Origin: Frateuria_A yonginensis
Lineage (GTDB): Bacteria; Pseudomonadota; Gammaproteobacteria; Xanthomonadales; Rhodanobacteraceae
Assembly: GCF_037137055.1 (NCBI RefSeq)
Contig: NZ_JBBBNY010000002.1
Coordinates: 248,001 to 312,000, forward strand
Direction of reading: 5' to 3'
DNA length: 64,000 nucleotides
Position 1 is the first letter of the stretch, and every line of letters starts with the position of its first letter. The notes under the pieces are model-generated. The model searched no databases. It was not told the DNA's origin and worked only from the letters and a program-made list of their open reading frames with translations. Below, in pieces: positions 8,447 to 16,904 of this stretch. The position numbers were made by a program, and so were the translations under genes.

Positions 8447-8907
8447 ACCGCGAACCCCGTCTTCCCGATACCGCTGGCGAGTTCGACCCGCTCGAGTGGG
8501 CCGCGCAGGAACGCGCACTGGCCGAGGAACGCGCCGGGCTGCCCCCGGTGGCCGGCGAGCCGCGGTTGCGCAGTTACCGGTTGATGGCACGCGTGCTGGC
8601 GCAGCCGCCGCAGGAGGAGCTGCCGGCGGATTTCGCGTGGTGCACGGCGCAGCGGGCCGAACGTGCGGCCGCCGCCAGGCGCTCGGCGGACGCACGCTTC
8701 GAACGCAACCTGCAGCTGCTGCTCGTGCTCGTGTTCGCCGCGACCGGATCCGGCGCGCTGATGGCCTACGCCGGCGCCTGGCTGCCCTCGTTCGACGGGG
8801 GCGCCGTCGCCGGCCTGCTGGCCAGACCGTGGCTGTGGGCGCTGGCGGCATGCCTGGGTCTGTCCCGGCTGTACGACCGCTGGTGGTGGCGCAACCTCCT
8901 CGGCTGA
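8443..8907 (+). CDS. Hypothetical membrane protein, candidate anti-sigma partner
   Basis: A 154-residue protein overlapping the ECF sigma gene by ATGA. The first ~85 residues are charged and helical, with no zinc-binding HxxxCxxC motif of classical anti-sigma factors. Two hydrophobic segments follow (LQLLLVLVFAATGSGALMAYA and PWLWALAACLGL), ending in a tryptophan-rich tail WWWRNLLG. A cytoplasmic N-terminus plus membrane anchor and the coupling to a sigma factor suggest an anti-sigma role, but this is inference from position only. I do not recognise the family. Confidence 0.7.
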   Translation: MNREPRLPDTAGEFDPLEWAAQERALAEERAGLPPVAGEPRLRSYRLMARVLAQPPQEELPADFAWCTAQRAERAAAARRSADARFERNLQLLLVLVFAATGSGALMAYAGAWLPSFDGGAVAGLLARPWLWALAACLGLSRLYDRWWWRNLLG

Positions 8908-9000
8908 ACGGGCCCGCAGCCGGCTAGCCCAGAGGTCATGCACGCGCCGTTGGCATTTCGCCGCTATCGTGAGCGCCTGTTTCTCGGCGGAGGGAATGAC

Positions 9001-11082
9001 ATGCAAGCGATGCGATGGATGGTGGCGGCCGCGCTGGTCTGCGGTTCGGCGGTGAGCGCGAGCGCCTTTGCGGCGGCGATGCAGCAGGCCAAGGCACCGG
9101 CCGGCCCTGCGGCGGGCGTGGACCTGGCCGGCATGGACCGTTCGGTACAACCGGGCGACGACTTCGACGCCTATGCCAACGGCACCTGGCGCAGGAACGT
9201 GGTGATCCCCGCCGACCGCGCCAGCACGGGCATCTTCCTGCAGGTCTTCCAGAAGGCCGAGAAGCGCAATGCGCAGATCATCCGCGAGGCTGGCGCCGGC
9301 CATCCGGCCGCCGGCAGCAACGAGCGCAAGATCGCGGACTACTACGCCGCCTTCATGAACGAGGCCGCGATCGAGAAGGCCGGCCTGTCGCCGCTCAAGC
9401 CCGAGCTGGACAAGATCGCCGCGATCCGCAGCCGTACCGACCTCTCGCGCGTGCTCGGCGGCCAGGTGCGCGCCGACGTCGATCCGATCAACGCCACCAA
9501 CTGGGATACCGAGCACCTGTTCGGCGTGTTCGTCACGCAGGGTCTGGAGGATCCCGAGCACAACATGGCCTATCTGCTGCAGGGCGGCCTGGGCATGCCC
9601 AACCGCGACTACTACCTGCAGAACGACAAGGAGATGGCCGGCTTCCGCGACAAGTACCAGGCCTACGTCGCCGCCACCCTCCAGCGCGCGGGCGTCGCCG
9701 ACGCGCAGGCCAAGGCGCGCGCGATCTTCGGGCTGGAAATGAAGATCGCCAAGGCGCAGGAGAGCCTGGTCGATAGCGAGGACGTGCACAAGGCCAACAA
9801 CCCCTGGCCGATCGGCGACTACGCGAGCAGGGCGCCGGGCATCGACTGGGATGCGTTCTTCCAGGCCGCCGGCCTGTCCGGCCAGAAGGTGGTCGACGCC
9901 TGGCAGCCGGAGGCGATCCGCGGCCTGTCCGCACTGGTCGCCAGCGAACCGCTTCAGACCTGGAAGGACTACCTCACCTTCCACACCATCAACGAGAGCG
10001 CCGGCCTGCTGCCCAAGGCCTATGCCGACGCCAGCTTCGAGTTCTACGGCCACACGCTGACCGGGACGCCGAAGCAGCGCGACCGATGGAAGCGCGCCAT
10101 CAGCGCGGTCAACAATGACCTCGGCGACGCGGTCGGCCAGATCTACGTCAGGAAGTACTTCCCCGCCTCGTCCAAGGCGGAAGTGCAGCAGATGGTCAAG
10201 AACATCCTGGCCGCGTTCGACGAGCGGGTCGATTCGCTGGACTGGATGACCCCGGCCACCAAGCGGAAGGCGAAGGCCAAGATCGAGTCGCTCAAGGTGG
10301 GCGTGGGCTATCCGGAAACCTGGCGCGACTACGGCGCGCTCGAGATCCGCCCGGACGACGCGCTGGGCAACCACCTGCGCGCGGTGGCCTACGAATACCG
10401 CCACCAGCTGGCCAAGCTGGGCCGGCCGGTCGACCGCGGCGAATGGTGGATGACTCCGCAGACGGTGAACGCGGTGAACCTGCCGCTGCAGAACGCGCTG
10501 AATTTCCCGGCGGCGATCCTCGAGGCGCCGTTCTTCAGTCCGGGTGCCGATCCGGCCGCCAACTACGGCTCCATCGGCGCGGTGATCGGCCACGAGATCA
10601 GCCACAGCTTCGACAACACCGGCGCCGAATTCGACGCGCAGGGCCGGCTGGCGAACTGGTGGACGCTGGAGGACGAGGCGCACTTCAAGGCCGCCGGGCA
10701 GAAGCTGGTGGCGCAGTACGACGCCTACGAACCGCTGCCCGGGCTGCACATCAACGGCCAGCAGACGCTGGGCGAGAACATTGCCGACGTCTCGGGCCTG
10801 ACCATCGCCTGGATCGCCTACCACAAGTCGCTGGGCGGCAAGCCGGCGCCGGTGATCGACGGCCCGAGCGGCGACCAGCGCTTCTTCCTGGCCTATGCGC
10901 AGTCCTGGCGCACCAAGACCCGCCCGGCGGCGCTGCGCCAGCAGGTGATCACCGACGGGCACGCGCCGGGGCGCTTCCGTGCCCAGACCGTGCGCAACAT
11001 CGATGCCTGGTACCAGGCGTTCGACCCGAAGCCGGGCCAGAAGCTCTACCTGGACCCGCAGCAGCGGGTGAAGATCTGGTAA
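9001..11082 (+). CDS. M13 family zinc metallopeptidase (neprilysin/PepO-like), exported
   Basis: A 693-residue peptidase with a signal peptide (MQAMRWMVAAALVCGSAVSA). The N-terminal M13 domain begins around DFDAYANGTWRR, a family hallmark. The zinc site HEISH is at residues 531-535 in VIGHEISHSFDNTGAEFD, with the third ligand Glu in GENIADVSG (near 592). Length and order match bacterial neprilysin homologues that cleave oligopeptides in the periplasm. The start chosen has a GGAGGG ribosome site 6-11 bases upstream; an in-frame ATG 63 bases earlier would precede that site. The gene ends 44 bases before a strong terminator. Confidence 0.95.
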   Translation: MQAMRWMVAAALVCGSAVSASAFAAAMQQAKAPAGPAAGVDLAGMDRSVQPGDDFDAYANGTWRRNVVIPADRASTGIFLQVFQKAEKRNAQIIREAGAGHPAAGSNERKIADYYAAFMNEAAIEKAGLSPLKPELDKIAAIRSRTDLSRVLGGQVRADVDPINATNWDTEHLFGVFVTQGLEDPEHNMAYLLQGGLGMPNRDYYLQNDKEMAGFRDKYQAYVAATLQRAGVADAQAKARAIFGLEMKIAKAQESLVDSEDVHKANNPWPIGDYASRAPGIDWDAFFQAAGLSGQKVVDAWQPEAIRGLSALVASEPLQTWKDYLTFHTINESAGLLPKAYADASFEFYGHTLTGTPKQRDRWKRAISAVNNDLGDAVGQIYVRKYFPASSKAEVQQMVKNILAAFDERVDSLDWMTPATKRKAKAKIESLKVGVGYPETWRDYGALEIRPDDALGNHLRAVAYEYRHQLAKLGRPVDRGEWWMTPQTVNAVNLPLQNALNFPAAILEAPFFSPGADPAANYGSIGAVIGHEISHSFDNTGAEFDAQGRLANWWTLEDEAHFKAAGQKLVAQYDAYEPLPGLHINGQQTLGENIADVSGLTIAWIAYHKSLGGKPAPVIDGPSGDQRFFLAYAQSWRTKTRPAALRQQVITDGHAPGRFRAQTVRNIDAWYQAFDPKPGQKLYLDPQQRVKIW

Positions 11083-11126
11083 GCCGCGGCGGCCCCCCGG
11101 GGCCGCCCGAGCGCTCGCCGGACAGC

Positions 11127-11152
11127 AAAAAGGCCCCGTCCGGGGCCTTTTT
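11127..11152. terminator. Bidirectional intrinsic terminator
   Basis: A perfect 12-bp stem: AAAAAGGCCCCG at 11127-11138 pairs with CGGGGCCTTTTT at 11141-11152. The A and T tracts sit at the two ends, so it can end transcription of the M13 peptidase gene on the plus strand and of the small exported-protein gene on the minus strand, which converge here. Confidence 0.9.
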
Positions 11153-11175
11153 GCCGCGCGTCCGGTCCGAAGCGC

Positions 11176-11526
11176 TTACCAGGTACGCACGTCCGCCACA
11201 CCGGCGGTGAAGCTCTGCATGTCCGAGGAGTAGCGGAACAGGCGGCCGAGGTCGAAGTCGACCGACTGGCCCGGGGCGATGTTGGCGGTGCCGGCCGGCC
11301 AGCCCTTCTTGCTCACCAGCACCTTGCCGCTGGCGTCCTTAGCCTCGATGGCGATCTGGGCGGCAGCGGCCTCGGCGCAGTGGTTCACCAGCTGGCCCTT
11401 CAGGCTCAGGCGCCCGGAGGCAGCGCTGATCTTGAAATCCTGTACGGTGAAGTCGGTCGGCGAGCAGGCGGCGTGGGCGGCCATGGGGACGGCGAGGAAC
11501 AGGGCGGAGGCGAGCAGGATCTTCAT
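11176..11526 (-). CDS. Small exported protein of unknown function
   Basis: A 116-residue protein with a clear signal peptide (MKILLASALFLAVPMAAHA, cleavage probably before ACSPTD). The mature part has two cysteines (ACSP and NHCAEA) that could form a disulphide, and beta-strand-like segments such as GRLSLKGQLVNHCAEAAAAQIAIEAKD and APGQSVDFDLGRLF. This pattern resembles FxLYD-type periplasmic domains, but I cannot assign it. It is transcribed alone toward the shared terminator. Confidence 0.75.
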   Translation of the reverse strand: MKILLASALFLAVPMAAHAACSPTDFTVQDFKISAASGRLSLKGQLVNHCAEAAAAQIAIEAKDASGKVLVSKKGWPAGTANIAPGQSVDFDLGRLFRYSSDMQSFTAGVADVRTW

Positions 11527-11598
11527 GGCGGATTCCGTTGCGGCTAGGGGCGTCGACAGGAGGTGACGACCTAGGAATCGGCCACGGCCGGGAAATCT

Positions 11599-12186
11599 TT
11601 AGCCCTGCACGGCGACGGCGCGCGCCTCGCGGGCGTGTTCCAGGAACCACAGCCCCGCGAACAGCTTCGGATCGATCGAATAACCCTCGGCCGCCCGCGC
11701 GAACAGCCAGGCGCCGGCCTCGCGGCGCGGGACCTCGTGCACCAGGATGTTCTCGGTCTCGTCGCCGCCGCCGGCACCGACCCGGACCAGATCCCAGGCG
11801 CGCACGAAGGCGATCATCTCGGTGCTCATGCCAGACGAGGAGGGGCCTTCGTGGATGAACTCCACGCGGCCGCAGCGGTAGCCGGTTTCTTCCTCCAGCT
11901 CCCGCGCGGCGGCGTTCAGCACGCTTTCCTCGGGCTGGTCGGCCAGGTCGCCCACCAGCCCGGCCGGCATCTCGATGGTGTTCTTGAGGATGGAGACGCG
12001 GTACTGCTCGACGAACAGCACGCGGTCCTCCGGCGTGACCGCCACGATGATCACCGCGCCGCCCGGGTTGTTGCGTTCGGCGAACTCCCAGCGGCCACGC
12101 CGGCGCAGGCTCAGCCAGCGGCCTTCGTAGAGGGTCTCGACCGGGGCGCGGGCGTCGGGGGGGAGGGACATGGCGTCAGGGTTCAT
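11599..12186 (-). CDS. NUDIX hydrolase, ADP-ribose pyrophosphatase type
   Basis: A 195-residue NUDIX protein. The Nudix box is in the stretch PEESVLNAAARELEEETGYR, with the REL-EE-G core intact, preceded by the ADP-ribose-type segment IEMPAGLVGDLA. The upstream strand pattern (VLFVEQYR) and the downstream acidic loop fit the NudF/ADPRase subgroup, which splits ADP-ribose into AMP and ribose 5-phosphate. The Gly of the strict consensus is displaced by two residues. A second ATG at 12171 would remove the first five residues; neither start has a strong ribosome site. Confidence 0.85.
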   Translation of the reverse strand: MNPDAMSLPPDARAPVETLYEGRWLSLRRRGRWEFAERNNPGGAVIIVAVTPEDRVLFVEQYRVSILKNTIEMPAGLVGDLADQPEESVLNAAARELEEETGYRCGRVEFIHEGPSSSGMSTEMIAFVRAWDLVRVGAGGGDETENILVHEVPRREAGAWLFARAAEGYSIDPKLFAGLWFLEHAREARAVAVQG

Positions 12187-12265
12187 CCGGGCATGGTGCC
12201 GCGGGCGATCGCCGGACTCAACCGCCGTAGCCGCGTGGGCGTGTCGCGCCTGCCCCGGGGCCGGA

Positions 12266-13165
12266 TCAACCCTCCGCCAGCGCCCGCAAACGGCTGCGCG
12301 TCAGCGGGCCGAACCGCAACCGATCGCAGAGTGCCTCCAGCCCGTCGCCGCGCCCGCGGCGTCGCAACGCATCGGCGGTGGGCGCCACCGGCGCATCGAG
12401 CGCGATGCGGGTGAGCCGCCGGTACAGCAGCGCCCGCTCCGCGTGCTCGCGCAGCCTCGCGGCGCAGGCGGCGGCGCCGCGCAGGCGCAGGAAGGGCACC
12501 TCGTCCACCCGCTCCAGCAGTGCATCCAGGCTGCCGAAATGGGCGAGCAGGGCAGCCGCCGTCTTGGCGCCGATGCCGGGCACGCCCGGGATGTTGTCCA
12601 CGGCGTCGCCGCACAGCGCCAGGTAGTCGGCCACCTGGTGCGGGTGCACGCCGAGCTTGTCGTGCACGCCGGCCGGGCCCCAGCGCTGGTTGCGGGCGAA
12701 ATCCCACTGCTCGTCGCGCTCACCCAGCAGCTGGCCGAAGTCCTTGTCCGCCGAGACGATGACGCTGGCCAGGCCGTGGCCGCGCAGGCTCCACAGCGTG
12801 CTGCCGATCAGGTCGTCGGCCTCGTAGCTGTGGTCGATCAGCACGCTGACGCCGAGCGCCTCGGTGATCGCCCGGCACAGCACGAACTGGCGCTCCAGTT
12901 CCGGCGGCGGCAGCTCGCGGTTGGCCTTGTAGGCGGGGTAGATGGCGTTGCGGAAGGAACTGTTGAGCGAGGCGTCGAACGCCACCGCCACGTGCTCGGC
13001 GCGGCTCTTTTCCAGCAGCTCGCACAGGAAACGGGTGAAGCCGTGCACCGCGTTGACCGGGTGGCCGTCGGCGTCGTGGAACTGGTCCGGCATCGAGTGC
13101 CAGGCGCGGAATACGTACAGGCTGCCGTCGACCAGGTGGACGGCGCCGGCGCTCACGGCGTCCAT
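12266..13165 (-). CDS. 5'-3' exonuclease / flap endonuclease-like protein (ExoIX/Pol I N-domain type)
   Basis: A 299-residue stand-alone homologue of the 5' nuclease domain of DNA polymerase I. Acidic metal-binding segments are present in order: HLVDGSLYVFRAW, VAFDASLNSSFRN, YEADDLIGST, VIVSADKDFGQLL and GDAVDNIPGVPGIGAKTA, the last forming the H3TH DNA-binding motif. The start at MDAVSAGAVHLVDG lies just before the first catalytic Asp; longer in-frame readings only add sequence that overlaps the upstream gene. It overlaps the nitroreductase gene by 13 bases and is probably cotranscribed. A role in Okazaki-fragment or repair processing is inferred from the family. Confidence 0.9.
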   Translation of the reverse strand: MDAVSAGAVHLVDGSLYVFRAWHSMPDQFHDADGHPVNAVHGFTRFLCELLEKSRAEHVAVAFDASLNSSFRNAIYPAYKANRELPPPELERQFVLCRAITEALGVSVLIDHSYEADDLIGSTLWSLRGHGLASVIVSADKDFGQLLGERDEQWDFARNQRWGPAGVHDKLGVHPHQVADYLALCGDAVDNIPGVPGIGAKTAAALLAHFGSLDALLERVDEVPFLRLRGAAACAARLREHAERALLYRRLTRIALDAPVAPTADALRRRGRGDGLEALCDRLRFGPLTRSRLRALAEG

Positions 13166-13722
13166 GGGCTGAGCACGTCCTCCACGCGCGGGCGTTCGCG
13201 GTCCGGCACCTCGATCTGCGGCGTGCCGATGTGCACGAAGCCGACCACCCGCTCGTTCGGCGCCAGCCGCAGCAGCGCCGCCACCTCCGCGTCGTACGCC
13301 GCCCAGCCGGTCAGCCATTGCCCGCCGTAGCCGAGCGCGTGCGCGCCGAGCAGCAGGTTGTACGCGACGCAGCCGGCGGCGATCTGCTGCTCGATCGGCG
13401 GCACCTTGCTGCCCTCGGTGGTTCGCGCGATCACCACCAGCACCAGCGGCGCGAAGTCGTAGCGGGTGCGTTCCTTCTCGCGCTTGGCGTCGGAGAGCTC
13501 CGGATCGCGTGCCAGTGCCCGCGCCGCCAGCCGTTCGCCGAACACCCGCTTGGCCTCGCCGCGCAGCTCGATCAACCGGAACGGCACCAGCTTGCCGTGG
13601 TCCGGCACCCGCACCGCCGCCTCGATCAGCGCGTGCAGCTCGGCGCCCTCGGGGCCCGGCGCACCGAGCTGGCGCGACGGGATCGAATGGCGCTGGAGGA
13701 GCAGATCGAGCGGAGCGGGCAT
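13153..13722 (-). CDS. Nitroreductase family flavoprotein (YdjA-like)
   Basis: A 189-residue nitroreductase. The FMN-contacting N-terminal block LLLQRHSIPSRQLGAPGPEG, the VPDHGKLVPFRLI segment and the glycine-rich AHALGYGGQWLTGW are characteristic of the small YdjA-type subgroup that uses NAD(P)H to reduce nitro or quinone compounds. The physiological substrate is unknown. Its 3' end overlaps the 5'-3' exonuclease gene by 13 bases in another frame, suggesting a two-gene operon. Confidence 0.88.
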   Translation of the reverse strand: MPAPLDLLLQRHSIPSRQLGAPGPEGAELHALIEAAVRVPDHGKLVPFRLIELRGEAKRVFGERLAARALARDPELSDAKREKERTRYDFAPLVLVVIARTTEGSKVPPIEQQIAAGCVAYNLLLGAHALGYGGQWLTGWAAYDAEVAALLRLAPNERVVGFVHIGTPQIEVPDRERPRVEDVLSPWTP

Positions 13723-13795
13723 GAAGGCAGCGGAAGCGGACAGGTCGTCGATGATAACCGTCCCGGGAGCGGCGCGCCGGCGAGCCGGCTGCTTT

Positions 13796-14218
13796 TCAGG
13801 TGGCGGCGGGCAGGCGGAACGAACCGGGCAGGAGGGCGCCGACCGTGGTTTCCTGCACCGCGCCGGCGAGGTTGCCCAGCAGCACCGGCATGTCCTCGTC
13901 GCACAGTTCGGCCATCACCTGGCGACAGGCGCCGCAGGGGCTGACCGGGCCGGGTGTGTCCGCGGTGACCGCCAGCGTGGCGAAGTCGCCCGGCCGGCAG
14001 CCTGCTGCCACGGCCGCGAACAGGGCGGTCCGCTCGGCGCAGTTGCACAGGCCGTAGGCGGCGTTCTCGACGTTGCAGCCGGTGAAGCGGCGGCCATCGC
14101 GGGTCAGCAGGGCGGCGCCGACGCGGAAGTTCGAATACGGCGCGTAGGCCTGCTCGCGCGCCTTGCGGGCCAGCTGCAGCAGCGGGTCGTTGGCGGGAAG
14201 CGGTAACGGTGTGGACAT
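13796..14218 (-). CDS. cdd: Cytidine deaminase
   Basis: A 140-residue homotetrameric-type cytidine deaminase, which hydrolyses cytidine and deoxycytidine to uridine forms in pyrimidine salvage. The zinc site is complete: the first Cys and catalytic Glu in NCAERTALFAAVA and the two further Cys in SPCGACRQVMAEL. The substrate segment YSNFRVGAALLTRDG is present near the N-terminus. The start has a good AAGGAG site 6 bases upstream. It diverges from the transhydrogenase gene pntAa with about 147 bases between them. Confidence 0.95.
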   Translation of the reverse strand: MSTPLPLPANDPLLQLARKAREQAYAPYSNFRVGAALLTRDGRRFTGCNVENAAYGLCNCAERTALFAAVAAGCRPGDFATLAVTADTPGPVSPCGACRQVMAELCDEDMPVLLGNLAGAVQETTVGALLPGSFRLPAAT

Positions 14219-14365
14219 CGGGATCTCCTTCAAAGACCCCGTGCGCGCCGGAGCACGGCGCTGCCGGTGGGCCAGTCTACTGCGGGCGGCGCGGCGCCGG
14301 TCAAGCGGGCTCCGCCGGCCTGTGCCGACTGGGCTAGGATGTGCGCCGGGCCACGGGGGAGCCGT

Positions 14366-15466
14366 ATGCCGACAACTGTGGGCGCATTGCGCGAGGTGGC
14401 CGCCGGCGAGCGGCGGGTGGCAATCACGCCGGAAGTGGCGAAGAAGCTCGCCGGCCACGGCGTACGCGTGCTGCTGGAGCACGGCGCCGGCGTGGCCGCC
14501 GGATTCCCCGACCGGGCCTACGCCGGTGCGGAGTTCGCGCCGGCCTCGCAGGTGCTCGCGCAGGCCGACCTGCTCGCCTGCGTGTTGCCGCCGGACGAGG
14601 CGGCGCTGGCCCAGTTGCGCGAGGGCGCAACGGTGGTCGGCCAACTGCGGCCGCACGGCGCGGCGGCGCGCATCGTCGCCCTGGGCAAGCGCAAGCTCAC
14701 CGCCTTCGCGCTGGAACTGCTGCCGCGCACCACGCGCGCGCAGGCGATGGACGTGCTGAGTTCCCAGGCCGCGGTGGCCGGTTACCGCGCCATGCTGATC
14801 GCGGCCGAAGCCTGCCCGAAGTTCTTTCCCATGCTGACCACCGCGGCCGGCACCATCCGGCCCTCGCGCGTGCTGGTGATCGGCGCCGGCGTGGCCGGAC
14901 TGCAGGCGATCGCGACCGCGCGCCGGCTCGGCGCGCAGACCGAGGGCTACGACGTGCGGCCGGAGACGCGCGAACAGGTGCAGTCGTTGGGTGCCCGGTT
15001 CCTCGACCTGGGGGTCAGCGCGGCCGGCAGCGGCGGCTACGCCCGCGAGCTTTCGGCGCAGGAGCGCGATGCGCAGCAGCGGGCGCTGGCCGAGCACCTG
15101 AAGACGGTGGACGTGATCGTGACCACTGCGGCGGTGCCCGGCCGCCCGGCGCCGAAGATCCTGTCCGCCGCCATGGTCGAAGGCATGAAACCCGGCGCGT
15201 TGATCGTCGACCTCGCCGCCGAGAGCGGCGGCAACTGCGAACTGACCCGGCCCGGGGAGCGCGTCGAGCATGCGGGGGTCGTGGTCCTGGGTCCGCTGAA
15301 CCTCCCTGCCGGCGCGCCGCAGCACGCCTCGGAGATGTACGCGCGCAACGTCTACAACTTCATCGAGCCCATGCTGAAGGACGGAACGCTGGAACCGGAC
15401 TTCCGCGACGAACTGGTCGAGCGCACCTGCGTGAGCCGCGGCGGCGAGCCGCACTTCCACAGCTGA
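14366..15466 (+). CDS. pntAA: NAD(P) transhydrogenase subunit alpha part 1 (NAD-binding)
   Basis: A 366-residue PntAA of the split three-subunit type. It holds the NAD(H)-binding domain I: the start GALREVAAGERRVAITPEVAKKLAGHG, the dinucleotide fold VLVIGAGVAGLQAIATARRLGA and the mobile loop region GYDVRPETREQVQSLGARF. With PntAB and PntB it forms the proton-translocating enzyme that reduces NADP+ with NADH. The start is preceded by GGGGGA. Unusually, the other two subunit genes are not adjacent but 2.1 kb downstream, behind an inserted hypothetical gene and an opposite-strand sigma-factor module. Confidence 0.94.
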   Translation: MPTTVGALREVAAGERRVAITPEVAKKLAGHGVRVLLEHGAGVAAGFPDRAYAGAEFAPASQVLAQADLLACVLPPDEAALAQLREGATVVGQLRPHGAAARIVALGKRKLTAFALELLPRTTRAQAMDVLSSQAAVAGYRAMLIAAEACPKFFPMLTTAAGTIRPSRVLVIGAGVAGLQAIATARRLGAQTEGYDVRPETREQVQSLGARFLDLGVSAAGSGGYARELSAQERDAQQRALAEHLKTVDVIVTTAAVPGRPAPKILSAAMVEGMKPGALIVDLAAESGGNCELTRPGERVEHAGVVVLGPLNLPAGAPQHASEMYARNVYNFIEPMLKDGTLEPDFRDELVERTCVSRGGEPHFHS

Positions 15467-15579
15467 TGGCGGGGGCGCGGGCGTTCGCGTCCGGCCCGCC
15501 CACCGGGTTATCTTCGGCGCGTTTACCCTGGGAACCGGGAACATGACAGGCAGGCGGGCAGGGGCGAGGGAGCGGATGC

Positions 15580-15960
15580 ATGCCGGCGGCGCTTGACCGC
15601 GAGGCGCCGGTCACGCGCGAGGATGCGCTGGCGGCGATCCGCGCATCGCTCGCCCGCGGGTCGGCCACGCCCACGCTGGGCACGGACGATCGCGAGAGCT
15701 ACCTGCGCATGCAGGCCGAACGGTTGCTCGAGGCGCTGATCGAACCGGTGCCGGTGAAGGTCGTCGCGCAGACCTTCGACCATGGACTGCTGTGGCTGCT
15801 CGAGCGGCAGCCGGCTTTCGCCGTGGCCCGCGAGGGCAGGCAATGGCTGGGCTTCCTGCCGCGGGCCGGCGAGTTCTTCCTGGCCTGCGGCCGCGCCGAG
15901 GACGCGCTGATCGCGCTGGGTTTCCACTCGGACGACGTCCTGGCCGAGTGGCTGGGTTAG
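15580..15960 (+). CDS. Hypothetical protein
   Basis: A 126-residue soluble protein with no signal peptide or membrane segment. It has an acidic, helix-rich N-terminal half and a beta-rich second half (LLWLLERQPAFAVAREGRQWLGFLPRAGEFFLACG). Codon use is like its neighbours, and it lies between pntAA and the opposite-strand DUF3106 gene. I do not recognise the family. Confidence 0.6.
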   Translation: MPAALDREAPVTREDALAAIRASLARGSATPTLGTDDRESYLRMQAERLLEALIEPVPVKVVAQTFDHGLLWLLERQPAFAVAREGRQWLGFLPRAGEFFLACGRAEDALIALGFHSDDVLAEWLG

Positions 15961-15983
15961 CGAGGCATCCTGCCCGCACCCGC

Positions 15984-16517
15984 TCAGTGCGAAGGCGGTG
16001 GCGGGCCGTGCGGCGGCCCCGGGGACGAGCCGGGCGGCGGGCGATCGAGCTCCTGCAGGCGCTGTTCGATGGACTGCGCGTGCCACTGGCGCAGCAGCCG
16101 TTCGCGCTGGTCCGGCGGCATGTGCTGGAAGCGCTCGTAGGCCTCGTGCAGGCGTTCGCGCTGGTCGGGCGGCAGGCGGTGGAACTTGCGCATGTTCTCC
16201 CGCGCGCGCTCACGCTCTTCCGGCGTCATCTGCTGCCAGCGCGCGATGCGCTGGCGGATTTCCTCACGCCGGTCGGGCGGCAGGGTGACCCAGCGCTCGG
16301 CGCGCTGCAGCATGTGCTGCTGCTTGCGCGGCGGCAGGCGGTCCCAGCGGTCGCGCAGCGGCGCCAGCACGTCGCGCTGGGCCGGGTCCAGGCTGCGCCA
16401 GGGGCGCGGCGGTGGCGGTGCGGATGCCGCGCCCGGCGGCGGTGGCGCGTGCTGCGCGTGCAGCGGCGCGAGGCCGGCCAGGGCGAGAAGCAGGCATGCG
16501 GTAACGGGTCGGATCAT
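15984..16517 (-). CDS. DUF3106 domain-containing exported protein
   Basis: A 177-residue protein with a signal peptide (MIRPVTACLLLALAGLAPLHA), a proline-rich linker, then several near-repeats of the type LPPDQRERLHEAYERFQHMPPDQRERL, typical of DUF3106. The repeats resemble CpxP/Spy-like LTxxQ helices, suggesting a periplasmic or envelope-associated helical protein. It ends in a proline/glycine-rich tail. It is the last gene of a three-gene cluster with a small membrane protein and a sigma factor; the set is familiar in beta- and gammaproteobacteria, but its function is unknown. Confidence 0.85.
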   Translation of the reverse strand: MIRPVTACLLLALAGLAPLHAQHAPPPPGAASAPPPPRPWRSLDPAQRDVLAPLRDRWDRLPPRKQQHMLQRAERWVTLPPDRREEIRQRIARWQQMTPEERERARENMRKFHRLPPDQRERLHEAYERFQHMPPDQRERLLRQWHAQSIEQRLQELDRPPPGSSPGPPHGPPPPSH

Positions 16518-16520
16518 CGG

Positions 16521-16904
16521 TCAGTGCCGTGCGGCGGTGCGGTCGTTGGCCGCCAGCCAGCCGTAGAAATCGAGGTTCTGGTACAGCTGCGGATCGGCGC
16601 TGTCGGCGTCCGGCGGCAGGTCGGTGTCGGCGTCGAGCGCCGGGGCCTGCATGGCGCGTTGCGGCGCGGACGGCGCGTGCCGCAGCGGTTGCCAGATCAT
16701 CAGCATGGCCAGCGCGAGCACCGCGAACGCCCCGGCGGGCAGCAGCAGGCGCGAGGGAAGGCGCAGCGGCGCGGTATGGCGCGCGGCCAGCGCGGCCCGG
16801 CGCGCCGCGCGCAGCCGCTCGGCGGTGGCCGGATCAAGTTGCCGGCTCGCCTCCTGGTACAGCGCGCGGGCGCGGCGGGCGAGCTTGTCGGGATCGGGCG
16901 TCAT
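16521..16904 (-). CDS. Small membrane protein next to a sigma factor, DUF3619-like
   Basis: A 127-residue protein. A charged N-terminal part (DKLARRARALYQEASRQLDPATAERLRAARRAAL) precedes one transmembrane segment (about residues 52-70, LLLPAGAFAVLALAMLMI), then an acidic periplasmic tail ending LDFYGWLAANDRTAARH. It overlaps the sigma gene by 4 bases (ATGA) and sits 3 bases before the DUF3106 gene. The membrane anchor and position make an anti-sigma function plausible. The DUF3619 label is from memory of this gene order and is not certain. Confidence 0.75.
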   Translation of the reverse strand: MTPDPDKLARRARALYQEASRQLDPATAERLRAARRAALAARHTAPLRLPSRLLLPAGAFAVLALAMLMIWQPLRHAPSAPQRAMQAPALDADTDLPPDADSADPQLYQNLDFYGWLAANDRTAARH

